Below, one piece after another: positions 25,891 through 32,526 of a stretch of DNA of 64,000 nucleotides. Every line of letters starts with the position of its first letter. Position 1 is the stretch's first letter. Source of the DNA: DATGZH01 sp035297265 (GTDB lineage: Bacteria > Actinomycetota > Acidimicrobiia > Acidimicrobiales > RAAP-2); the NCBI GenBank assembly GCA_035297265.1, contig DATGZH010000022.1, positions 1-64,000 on the forward strand, given 5' to 3'. Position numbers and translations under genes: made by a program. The notes below the pieces were generated by a model. That model did no database searches, was not told the DNA's origin, and was given only the letters and a program-made list of their open reading frames with translations.

Positions 25891-26026
25891 GCACCGGCGC
25901 TCGGTGCGGCGGCCAGGTTGGCTACGGCACACGGCCATACCCGCTGAGAGCTGCTGCCTTCCGACCCTGACTCGGTTCACGAGCGGCCGTTGCGCAGGAC
26001 CCGGCCACCGCACCGGACGCCGGTGC
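25891..26026 (-). ncRNA. ffs: Signal recognition particle RNA (small bacterial type)
   Basis: On the minus strand the core reads GTCAGGGTCGGAAGGCAGCA, followed by GCTCTCAGCGGG. It includes the GGAA tetraloop and symmetric/asymmetric loops that bind Ffh. The flanks pair: GGCCGGGT (5') with ACCTGGCC (3'), and the outer 24-base arms at 25891-25914 and 26003-26026 are complementary except for two or three positions. The pairing suggests a hairpin of up to about 136 nucleotides; the mature ends may be shorter. A place just upstream of dnaX is usual for this gene in actinobacteria. Confidence 0.88.
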
Positions 26027-26106
26027 GCTGGGACCACCAGGCTACCCCGCCCGACGGCCAGCGAACCGGTCGTCGGCGCGCCGCCGATTAGCCTGACGGG
26101 CCGTTC

Positions 26107-26194
26107 GGAGGAGTGCGAGAGCGGCCGAATCGGCACGATTGGAAATCGTGTGTGGGGCAACCCACCGTGGGTTCAAATCCCACCTCCTCCGCCA
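26107..26194 (+). tRNA. tRNA-Ser (anticodon GGA)
   Basis: GGAGGAG (26107-26113) pairs exactly with CTCCTCC (26184-26190), followed by the discriminator G and an encoded CCA. The anticodon stem CACGA/TCGTG holds the loop TTGGAAA, giving anticodon GGA at 26141-26143 (reads UCC/UCU). A long variable arm (GTGTGGGGCAACCCACC region) marks a class II tRNA, as expected for serine. The T arm has GTGGGTTCAAATCCCAC. It is divergent from the SRP RNA gene. Confidence 0.97.
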
Positions 26195-26224
26195 CGTCGT
26201 CGCCGCCCGAGGGTGAGACGTCGT

Positions 26225-26566
26225 TCAGGGCAGCCCCTCGATCAAGGAGATCAGGTCCTCCCGGGCCACGCCGAGGCGGCGGGCCAGGTGCAGCAGCTCC
26301 GCCGCCTTGGCGGTCACGATGCCTCGCTCGGGCGTGCCGGCCACGGTGATCCCCCGTCCCCGCCGGAACTCGAGCACGCCGTCGTCGCGGAGCATGCGCA
26401 GCGCCCGCAGCACCGTGTTGGTGTGGACGCCGAGCACGGCCGCCATGTCCCGGGCCGGCGGGAGCCGTTGGCCCGGACGGACGTCGCCGTTGGCGATGTC
26501 CCGGCGGAGCTCGGCCGCCACCTGCTCGTGCAGCGGCAGGTCCCCGCCCACCTTGACAGGCTCCAT
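26225..26566 (-). CDS. GntR family transcriptional regulator (YtrA type)
   Basis: The 113-residue protein has the GntR winged helix (PLHEQVAAELRRDIANGDVRPGQRLPPARDMAAVLGVHTNTVLRALRMLRDDGVLEFRRGRG) followed by only a short helical tail, which is typical of the YtrA subfamily that controls neighbouring transporters or membrane proteins. The domain begins only eight residues in, so the ATG at 26566 must be nearly right. On the minus strand TACTCT lies 10 bases upstream. It is back to back with an NHL-repeat protein gene whose first candidate start is 6 bases away, so autoregulation with control of that neighbour is likely. Confidence 0.85.
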   Translation of the reverse strand: MEPVKVGGDLPLHEQVAAELRRDIANGDVRPGQRLPPARDMAAVLGVHTNTVLRALRMLRDDGVLEFRRGRGITVAGTPERGIVTAKAAELLHLARRLGVAREDLISLIEGLP

Positions 26567-26586
26567 GGTGACATGCAGAGTAGCAT
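26553..26586. promoter_or_regulatory. Overlapping divergent promoter elements (GntR / NHL protein)
   Basis: Plus strand: TTGACA at 26553-26558 and TAGCAT at 26581-26586 (22-base spacer, or 17 bases to the weaker CAGAGT). Minus strand: TACTCT at 26582 to 26577. TTGACA lies inside the start of the GntR coding region, so binding there would touch both genes. Confidence 0.35.
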
Positions 26587-27763
26587 CATCGTGCCGGACG
26601 TCCTGCCTGCTCCGCCCGAGGTCGAGTCGCCGGCACCGCCCGAGGTCGTCATCCGGGAGGCCCGGCGGCGCCAGCGCCGCCGCTGGTTCCTCGTCACTGC
26701 CGTCGTGGTCGTCATCGTCGTGGCCGCCGTCGTGACGTGGTCCGTCGTCACGGGGGAAAGGGCCCATCCGCCGGCGTCCGGGCCGCCGCCGCGGCACCTC
26801 CCGACGGCCGCCGCCCAGGCGCTCCCCTCCACGCCCCCCGAGCGACCGCAGGCCCTCGCCGTGGGGCCGACCGGCGCGCTCTATGTGGCCGACGGCCTCC
26901 GCGACCAGATCCTGGAACGCCACCCCGACGGCCGCTTCACGGTGGTCGCCGGGAACGGCACCATCGGTTTCTCGGGCGACGGCGGCCCGGCGATCGGAGC
27001 GGAGATCGACCGCCCCGGCGGCATGGTCGTCGCGCCGGACGGCACGCTCTACTTCGCCGACATGGGGAACGGCCGCGTGCGGGCGGTGTCGCCCGCGGGC
27101 ACCATCACCACGGTCGCCGGCGACGGCCAGATCGGGCGGGTGGCCGACGGGACGCCGGCGGGGGTGGCCAGCCTGAACCCCTCGGCCGTCACGATCGGAC
27201 CGGGCGGCACCTTGTACGTGGCCTCGGACCCGCAGATCCTCCGCCTCGGGACGTCCGGGACGTTCACGTGTGTCGTGGGCTGCACCAACGGGCCCTACGA
27301 CGGTCTGATCGGCGTCGGCGGGCCGGCGGTCGACGGCTCGGCTGACGGACCCACCGGCCTCGCCTTCGACAAGGCAGGGGACCTCTTCTTCTTCGGGTTC
27401 AACACGAAGACCATGTTCATGGTGGACCCGGAGGGTGTGCTGCACGTGATCGGCTCGGCCTATCCGAGGTTCCCCGGCGGGCTCGTGACCGCCCCCGACG
27501 GCACGGTCATCGCCATGGACGAGCTCGGGATACTTCGCCTCTCTCCCGGTGGCCTCGAAACGGTGCTCCGCTTCCCCGGGGGCTACAGGGTCAAGGCGAC
27601 CTTCCACGGGGTGAGTGCCTTCTCCCCCGACGGCATCGCCATCGCGAGCGACGGTTCCATCTACGTCGACACGTTCGGCGACGGATTTTCGAACCGCTCG
27701 GCGATCGCCGTCATCCGACCCGACGGAACCTCGTCCCTTCTCTGGAATGGTCCGGTGAGATGA
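26573..27763 (+). CDS. Membrane-anchored NHL-repeat (beta-propeller) protein
   Basis: The 396-residue product has a basic cytoplasmic tail, one membrane segment (about residues 38-58, WFLVTAVVVVIVVAAVVTW), a Pro-rich spacer and then a series of NHL-type blades such as PQALAVGPTGALYVADGLRDQIL, GGMVVAPDGTLYFADMGNGRVRAV and SAVTIGPGGTLYVAS. Such six-bladed propellers usually bind proteins or ligands outside the cell; no catalytic function can be claimed. One blade contains a CVVGC pair. The start is uncertain because it lies 6 bases from the divergent GntR start; a GTG at 26591 is an alternative. Confidence 0.75.
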   Translation: MQSSIIVPDVLPAPPEVESPAPPEVVIREARRRQRRRWFLVTAVVVVIVVAAVVTWSVVTGERAHPPASGPPPRHLPTAAAQALPSTPPERPQALAVGPTGALYVADGLRDQILERHPDGRFTVVAGNGTIGFSGDGGPAIGAEIDRPGGMVVAPDGTLYFADMGNGRVRAVSPAGTITTVAGDGQIGRVADGTPAGVASLNPSAVTIGPGGTLYVASDPQILRLGTSGTFTCVVGCTNGPYDGLIGVGGPAVDGSADGPTGLAFDKAGDLFFFGFNTKTMFMVDPEGVLHVIGSAYPRFPGGLVTAPDGTVIAMDELGILRLSPGGLETVLRFPGGYRVKATFHGVSAFSPDGIAIASDGSIYVDTFGDGFSNRSAIAVIRPDGTSSLLWNGPVR

Positions 27764-27899
27764 CGTGACGGTGCGCCCCGATCTCTCCGCCGCCGTTGGA
27801 TCGGCGATGATGGTCACCACCGGTGCCGCAATCCCTTCGATGGGCTGTCGGTGCACGAGCCGACGAGCGAGGTCCTATGAGCGACGTGACGCGGTGGAC

Positions 27900-28406
27900 G
27901 TGAGCGGGGAAGCAGCGCACGTCTCCGACGACGAGGCCATGAGCCTTGCCCTCGACGAGGCCCGGGGCGCCCTCGAGCACGGCGACGTCCCCGTCGGCGC
28001 GGTGGCCCTCGTCGGAGGACGCGTCGTGGCCTCGGGCCACAACGAGCGGGAACTCAGGCAGGATCCGCTGGCCCATGCCGAGATCCTCGTCCTCGGGGCC
28101 ACCGCCCGTTCCCTCGGGACGTGGCGGCTGAACGAGGTGACGCTCGTCGTCACGCTCGAGCCCTGCGCGATGTGCGCGGGGGCCCTGGTCGCAGCGCGTG
28201 TCGGGCGGCTGGTGTTCGGGGCGGACGACCCGCGGGCCGGGGCCTGCGGCTCTCTCTACAACCTCTGCGCCGATCCGCGGCTCAACCACGAGCTCCCGGT
28301 GCAACCCGGGATTCGAGCGGAGGAGGCGGCCGAGCTGCTCTCGACGTTCTTCGCCGAACGCCGAGCCGGCTCTCCGGACGGGCTGGGCGGGAGAGAGACC
28401 GGGTAG
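27900..28406 (+). CDS. tadA: tRNA-specific adenosine deaminase
   Basis: TadA converts adenosine 34 to inosine in the tRNA-Arg(ACG) wobble position. The protein (about 168 residues) has the cytidine-deaminase zinc site HAE (H59, E61) and PCAMC (C89, C92), with GDVPVGAVAL before it and FGADDPRAGACGS after it, as in TadA. The start is not certain: GTG codons at 27894 and 27900 both fit, with no strong ribosome binding site. It is followed within 35 bases by a lipoprotein gene on the same strand. Confidence 0.9.
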   Translation: MSGEAAHVSDDEAMSLALDEARGALEHGDVPVGAVALVGGRVVASGHNERELRQDPLAHAEILVLGATARSLGTWRLNEVTLVVTLEPCAMCAGALVAARVGRLVFGADDPRAGACGSLYNLCADPRLNHELPVQPGIRAEEAAELLSTFFAERRAGSPDGLGGRETG

Positions 28407-28440
28407 CTTGCCCTTCGTCAAAGAGACGAAGGAGCTCCTC

Positions 28441-28860
28441 GTGATACGTCATCGGGCCCGCGCCGCGGTGGTCGGCGCCCTGCTGGCCGCGGCGCTCGCC
28501 CTGGCCGGCTGCTCGAGCAACGGCACCGCCGCACCCACGACCACGTCGACCACGACCGCCGCCTCGACCACGACGACGACCGCCGCGGCGGCCGGCGCCC
28601 CCTGCACGCAGGCCGCCATCTCCGCCGCGGCGATGGCCGCGCCGAGCATCGGCCACGTCATGTCGGTGGACGGCTTCGGGTGCGCCGGGGGCTGGGCCTA
28701 CGCCGACGTGGTCGTCGGCACGACCAGCGCCAACTCCTTCGATGCGGTGATCGTCCTCCAGAGCCAGGGGGCCAGCTGGAACGTGGCCGACCGGGGCACC
28801 GCCTGCTCACAGCACCTCGTCCCGGCGGCCATCTACCAGCGGGGCTGCACCACGAGCTGA
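28441..28860 (+). CDS. Small lipoprotein of unknown function
   Basis: This 139-residue protein has a signal peptide with lipobox LALAGC (Cys at about 21), then a Thr/Ser-rich spacer of some 25 residues and a compact domain with four cysteines (APCTQAAI, GFGCAGGWAYADV, GTACSQHL, QRGCTTS) that probably form two disulfides. It should sit on the outer face of the membrane. The AWAYADV-type centre resembles small secreted actinobacterial proteins, but I cannot name a family. AAGGAG lies 6-7 bases before the GTG, and TAGCTT at 28404-28409 could be its -10. Confidence 0.75.
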   Translation: MIRHRARAAVVGALLAAALALAGCSSNGTAAPTTTSTTTAASTTTTTAAAAGAPCTQAAISAAAMAAPSIGHVMSVDGFGCAGGWAYADVVVGTTSANSFDAVIVLQSQGASWNVADRGTACSQHLVPAAIYQRGCTTS

Positions 28861-28907
28861 CGCCGACGGTCCGCGTCCGCCCGCGGCGGAGCGGGCAGGA
28901 TCGGAGC

Positions 28908-29777
28908 GTGGCGCAGGAGGTCACCGAGGGGCTGCAGCCCGGTCAGCCAAAGACTGCTCGTAACGCCGAGTTCCTTGCGCGCTACGACCGGGCGATGCGC
29001 CTCCCGATCATCGTCTCGGCGCTCCTCCCGCTCGTCATCGCCCCGTCGACCAACAACTGGTTGACCATTCTGGTCGGGGTGGCGACCTGGCTGGTGTTCC
29101 TCGTCGACTACGTGGTCCACGTGCGGATGATCTACCGCTACCGCAAGACCGGCTTCGGCCGTTTCGACCTGGTGGTAGTGATCGTCACGGCGCCCTGGTT
29201 CCTCATCCCCGGCGCCCAACCCGGCGAGTTCGTGGTCCTCCTCCGCCTCGCCCGGGTGGCCCGGCTGGTCATGGCCAGCCGGGGGGCCCGGGTCCTGTTC
29301 CAACGGCTCGGGCGGGTGGCCATCGTCGCGGTGTCGGTCACCATCGTGGCCTCCCTCGTCGCCTACTACGCCGAGCACCCGACGAACAGCGAGTTCGCCA
29401 CGGTGGGCGACGCCATCTGGTGGGGCGTCGTGACCCTCACCACGGTCGGCTACGGCGACATCGTCCCGAAGACCACCACCGGCCGATGGGCGGCGGTGGT
29501 CATCATGCTCACCGGCGTCTCGGTGCTCGGCCTCCTGGCGGGCTCCCTCGCGAGCTTCTTCCGCCTCGACTCACAGGGGAGTCCCGATGCCTCGTCCACG
29601 GAGGCGGCCGACGAGGCGGCCGACCGCGGGACCGAGGACGGCGGCACCCCCCAGCTCGACGAGACGCTCGCTTCGCTGTCGAACGACGTCGCCGAGCTCC
29701 GGCGACAACTCGAGACCCTGACGGCGCGCCTCGCGCCTGACCCGCCGGAGGGCGGCACCGGCTCAGGCGGCGGTTGA
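28908..29777 (+). CDS. Voltage-gated-type potassium channel (six-transmembrane)
   Basis: The 289-residue protein has the selectivity filter TTVGYGD (178-184) between the last two membrane helices, preceded by a pore helix (GDAIWWGVVTL). Earlier helices include S4-like LLRLARVARLVMASRGARVLFQRLGR with arginines every three residues, so voltage sensing of the KvAP kind is plausible. The C-terminal tail (residues 220-289) is acidic, then forms a short coiled coil (LASLSNDVAELRRQLETLTARL) that could hold the tetramer together. No RCK/TrkA-N domain is present. A CAGGAT hexamer ends 6 bases before the GTG. Confidence 0.9.
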   Translation: MAQEVTEGLQPGQPKTARNAEFLARYDRAMRLPIIVSALLPLVIAPSTNNWLTILVGVATWLVFLVDYVVHVRMIYRYRKTGFGRFDLVVVIVTAPWFLIPGAQPGEFVVLLRLARVARLVMASRGARVLFQRLGRVAIVAVSVTIVASLVAYYAEHPTNSEFATVGDAIWWGVVTLTTVGYGDIVPKTTTGRWAAVVIMLTGVSVLGLLAGSLASFFRLDSQGSPDASSTEAADEAADRGTEDGGTPQLDETLASLSNDVAELRRQLETLTARLAPDPPEGGTGSGGG

Positions 29778-29877
29778 CGGCCACCTGAGGGCGACCGCCG
29801 CCCCGTCCCTCCGGACGGCGGGCCGGCGGCACCCGGCGCCCGCCACGGCGCGCCACATATTTAGGCCGCTCTTAGCG

Positions 29878-29896
29878 TGTGACGACGTTCGTCACA
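29878..29896. promoter_or_regulatory. Perfect inverted repeat upstream of the DUF5666 gene
   Basis: TGTGACGA and TCGTCACA are separated by 3 bases (CGT). The arms share TGTGACG with the CRP-like palindrome at 14510, but the spacing differs. It lies 74-92 bases before the ATG at 29970, in an AT-rich patch (CACATATTTAG before it, CACATATTCGTG around it) suited to a promoter. Confidence 0.5.
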
Positions 29897-29969
29897 TATT
29901 CGTGTTGGATGCTTGAGATCCACGGGGCGCAGCGAAGGACACTGCGCCACGAGAGACGAGGGAAGCTGC

Positions 29970-30959
29970 ATGACCGACTTCGACGCACCGGCGCCCGACG
30001 GGAGCTCGGCCCCGACCCCCCGGCGTGGGAACCGGGTGCTCCGCTACGGCGGTGCGGCGGCGCTCGCCGTCGCGGTCGTGGTCGGAGCCACCGGCATCGC
30101 CAGCGCCGTGACCAGCTCCGGCTCGACCACCGTCCCCCCGAACCCCTTCCGGGCGGACCGGACGGCGCCGGCGGCCTTCGGGACGGTGCAGTCGGTGGGG
30201 GCCAACACGTTCACCCTGTCCACGTTCAACGGCTCGAGGCTCACCGTCGACGTCACCGGCTCGACCACGTACCGGGACGGCGTCAAGAGCACCGCCAGCT
30301 TCGCTGACGTGGTCGTCGGCCAGCACGTGGCGGTGATGGGATCGCGGGCCGGCTCGACGCTGACCGCCACCAAGGTCTTCATCGGCGTCAGCGGCACCGG
30401 CTCCTTCGGTGCGGCGCCGGCGGCCTTCGGGACGGTGCGGTCCGTCGGCCACGACACGTTCACGCTGACCACGCTCGCCGGCTCGACGATCACCGTCGAC
30501 GTGACGAGCTCGACCACCTACGCCGACCCCAAGGTCACGACGCCGTCCTTCGCCGACGTGACCGTGGGCCAGCACGTGGCCGCGGTCGGGTCGAGGAACG
30601 GGACGACGCTCCACGCCACGAAGGTGCTCATCGGTGGGCACCGCCGTTTCGGGCTCCACCAGGGCTTCGGTGGGATGCCGGCGGCCTTCGGCACCGTGCG
30701 GTCGGTGGGGAACGGTGCCTTCACGGTGACCTCCTTCGGGGGCGCCACGCTCACGGTCGACGTAAACGGCGCCACCACCTACGTCGACCCCTCGGCGGCC
30801 AGCCCCTCGTTCGGGGACGTGACGGTGGGTGCCCACGTGGTCGTGGCCGGTTCGCGGAGCGGGTCGACGGTCACGGCCACCCGCATCTTGATCAGCGGAC
30901 CCGGGGCCTTCGGGCGCCCGTCCTTCGGCGGCGAGGGCGGCCCCTCGTTCTCGGGCTGA
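29970..30959 (+). CDS. Exported protein with three DUF5666-type repeats
   Basis: The 329-residue product has an N-terminal membrane segment or signal (about residues 25-46) and then three copies of a domain of about 73 residues (67-139, 150-222, 237-309). Each runs from PAAFGTVxSVG through a TVDV-x-x-x-TTY centre to a last strand such as LTATKVFIG (first copy) or VTATRILIS (third copy). The repeats resemble DUF5666, a small beta-barrel of unknown function found in secreted proteins. Linkers are Gly/Phe-rich (FGLHQGFGGM, FGRPSFGGEGGPSF). GAGGGAAG gives a good ribosome binding site. The near-identity of the three copies suggests recent internal duplication. Confidence 0.8.
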   Translation: MTDFDAPAPDGSSAPTPRRGNRVLRYGGAAALAVAVVVGATGIASAVTSSGSTTVPPNPFRADRTAPAAFGTVQSVGANTFTLSTFNGSRLTVDVTGSTTYRDGVKSTASFADVVVGQHVAVMGSRAGSTLTATKVFIGVSGTGSFGAAPAAFGTVRSVGHDTFTLTTLAGSTITVDVTSSTTYADPKVTTPSFADVTVGQHVAAVGSRNGTTLHATKVLIGGHRRFGLHQGFGGMPAAFGTVRSVGNGAFTVTSFGGATLTVDVNGATTYVDPSAASPSFGDVTVGAHVVVAGSRSGSTVTATRILISGPGAFGRPSFGGEGGPSFSG

Positions 30960-30972
30960 ACCCCCCGTCAGG

Positions 30973-30986
30973 GGCCCGGAAGGGCC
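30973..30986 (+). terminator. Short hairpin with GGAA loop after the DUF5666 gene
   Basis: GGCCC and GGGCC form a 5-bp stem around GGAA, 13 bases after the stop. There is no T run, so this is only a weak terminator candidate. Confidence 0.25.
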
Positions 30987-31061
30987 GCTGGCCAGGGCGG
31001 TCGCGCCGACGAGGGCCGGCGGGCGGACCTGGGGTGGGCCGGGGAAGAGGGGGCCACCTGC

Positions 31062-31274
31062 TAGCCTCGGTTGCACAACCGATCGTTTGGCAACGGACGG
31101 TCGTCGTCGGGCATGTCCCAGGTTCCAGGGCCGCGCGGTGCCAGTCGCGCCCGGTCCGACCAGGGGATTTCGTCTCCGGAGGGGCGAGGCGCGCCGGGGC
31201 AGGGCCCTTGCTGGCCGACAGCAGGCGGGCACCGAAGGTGCCGGCCGACGGCGACCGGATGGAAGGAGTGGGCA
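31062..31274 (+). promoter_or_regulatory. Putative promoter and long leader of the SHOCT-like gene
   Basis: The 315 bases between 30960 and 31274 hold no convincing gene. TAGCCT at 31062-31067 could be a -10 and would leave about 200 bases of leader before the GGAAGGAG site at 31261-31268. Two small hairpins follow the hexamer at once: GGTT-GCAC-AACC (31069-31080) and CGTT-TGGC-AACG (31084-31095). Confidence 0.3.
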
Positions 31275-31538
31275 ATGGGACGACAGCGTTCGACCCTCGG
31301 CAAACTGCAGCGTGACCAGGCCAAGCGGGACAAGGCCCGGGCCAAGCAGGAGGACCGCCTGGCCCGCAAGGAGGAGCGCTCGGAAGCGCCCGCCCCCGCC
31401 GCGGCCCCGGCCGAGGACCAGGCCAACCTCCTGGAGGAGTTCGCCCGGCTCCACGACGACCTGGCCGACGGCCGCATCTCCCTGGAGGAGTTCGAGATCC
31501 GTCAGGAGGACCTGCGGAGCCGCCTCCTCGTGGACTGA
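31275..31538 (+). CDS. Small charged protein with SHOCT-like C-terminus
   Basis: The 87-residue protein is highly charged. Residues 1-37 are Lys/Arg/Gln-rich (LGKLQRDQAKRDKARAKQEDRLARKEERSE), then an Ala/Pro linker, then LLEEFARLHDDLADGRISLEEFEIRQEDL, which matches the short SHOCT motif (a helical pair with a central G-x-I-S-x-E-E-F turn) seen at the ends of many bacterial proteins and thought to aid oligomerisation. GGAAGGAG lies 7 bases before the ATG, so the start is sound. No function is known. Confidence 0.72.
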   Translation: MGRQRSTLGKLQRDQAKRDKARAKQEDRLARKEERSEAPAPAAAPAEDQANLLEEFARLHDDLADGRISLEEFEIRQEDLRSRLLVD

Positions 31539-31554
31539 CCCGGCGCCGTCTCCC

Positions 31555-32526
31555 TCACGCCGAGGGCGCCGCGCGCCGGTCCCGCTGCTCGAACCAGCGG
31601 CGCAGCCCCGCGGCGTTCGAGTGCACCCCGTTCAAGGTCTCGAGCTTCTGGCGGTGGGCCGGATCCACCCCGGCCAGGTCGGCGCCGAAGCGGACGTCGA
31701 GGGCCGCCGCGATGTCCTCCCCCGCCCGGTAGGCCCGTTCGGCCGTCTCGGCCCAGGCACAGAGGGTCTCCTTCGCCTCATCGAGGAGCGCCCCGGGCTC
31801 GGGCAGGAGGCCGTAGTGGGCGAGGGCGATGCCCGAGGGACGGCGTTCGGCGAAGCGGTCGAGCGAGTGCAGGGCCTGGTCGAGGTCGAAGTCGGGGGGC
31901 GGGGTGGCCGGGCGCAGCACACCGGCGTCGGGTAGCCGCACGCCCACGGCGTCGCCGGCGAACAGGATGCCGGTCACCGAGTCGTGCAGGGCCACGTGGT
32001 GCTTGGCATGGCCCGGCGAGTCCACGGCCACGAGGCTCCGGCCGGGGCCGATCGGGAGCGCCTCCCCGTCGGCGAGCACGTGGAGGCGCTCGGCCGGGGT
32101 CGGGGTGAGCCGCCCGTAGAGGGAGTCGAGGAGGGGGCCGTAGACCCGGGCGGCCGAGTCGACGAGGCGGGTCGGGTCGGCCAGGTGCCGGGCCCCCCGC
32201 TCGTGGACGTAGACCGTGGCCGACGGGAAGGCCGCCGCCACGTCACCCACGCCGCCGGCGTGGTCGAGGTGGATGTGGGTCACCGCCACCCCGGCGAGCT
32301 CGTCGGGGCCCACGCCGAGGGCCTCGAGCGAGGCCAGAAGGACCGGCACCGAGGACTGGCTGCCCGTCTCGACGAGCACCGGGGCCGGCCCGTCGATCAG
32401 GTAGCCGGCGGTCATCCGCTCCCAGCCCCCGAGGAGCGTGTCGAGCTGGAGGACCCCCGGGCCGAGCTCGACCGCCGGGGCCGGCGTCGGCGTCGCACCG
32501 GGCCCGTGCGGATGGGACCCGCTCAC
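31555..32526 (-). CDS. Metallo-beta-lactamase-fold hydrolase
   Basis: The 323-residue protein has the MBL metal site THIHLDHAGGVG (H-x-H-x-D-H), a later histidine in SPGHAKHHVAL, and the aspartate in ILFAGDAVGVRL. It resembles glyoxalase II-like actinobacterial hydrolases that use two metal ions to cleave a thioester or ester; the substrate is not known. Its ATG overlaps the stop of the GH15 gene by 4 bases, so the pair is translationally coupled. The C-terminal 90 residues are helical and would cap the active site. Confidence 0.87.
   Translation of the reverse strand: MSGSHPHGPGATPTPAPAVELGPGVLQLDTLLGGWERMTAGYLIDGPAPVLVETGSQSSVPVLLASLEALGVGPDELAGVAVTHIHLDHAGGVGDVAAAFPSATVYVHERGARHLADPTRLVDSAARVYGPLLDSLYGRLTPTPAERLHVLADGEALPIGPGRSLVAVDSPGHAKHHVALHDSVTGILFAGDAVGVRLPDAGVLRPATPPPDFDLDQALHSLDRFAERRPSGIALAHYGLLPEPGALLDEAKETLCAWAETAERAYRAGEDIAAALDVRFGADLAGVDPAHRQKLETLNGVHSNAAGLRRWFEQRDRRAAPSA

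Noticed and set aside
24362..26572. Long plus-strand extension before the NHL protein, crossing the tRNA
   Set aside because: It is antisense to dnaX and the SRP RNA and passes through tRNA-Ser. The membrane-anchored protein begins near 26573.
29970..30959. Repeats here as a possible CRISPR or DNA repeat array
   Set aside because: They are in-frame protein-domain repeats of about 250 bases, without short identical repeats or spacers.
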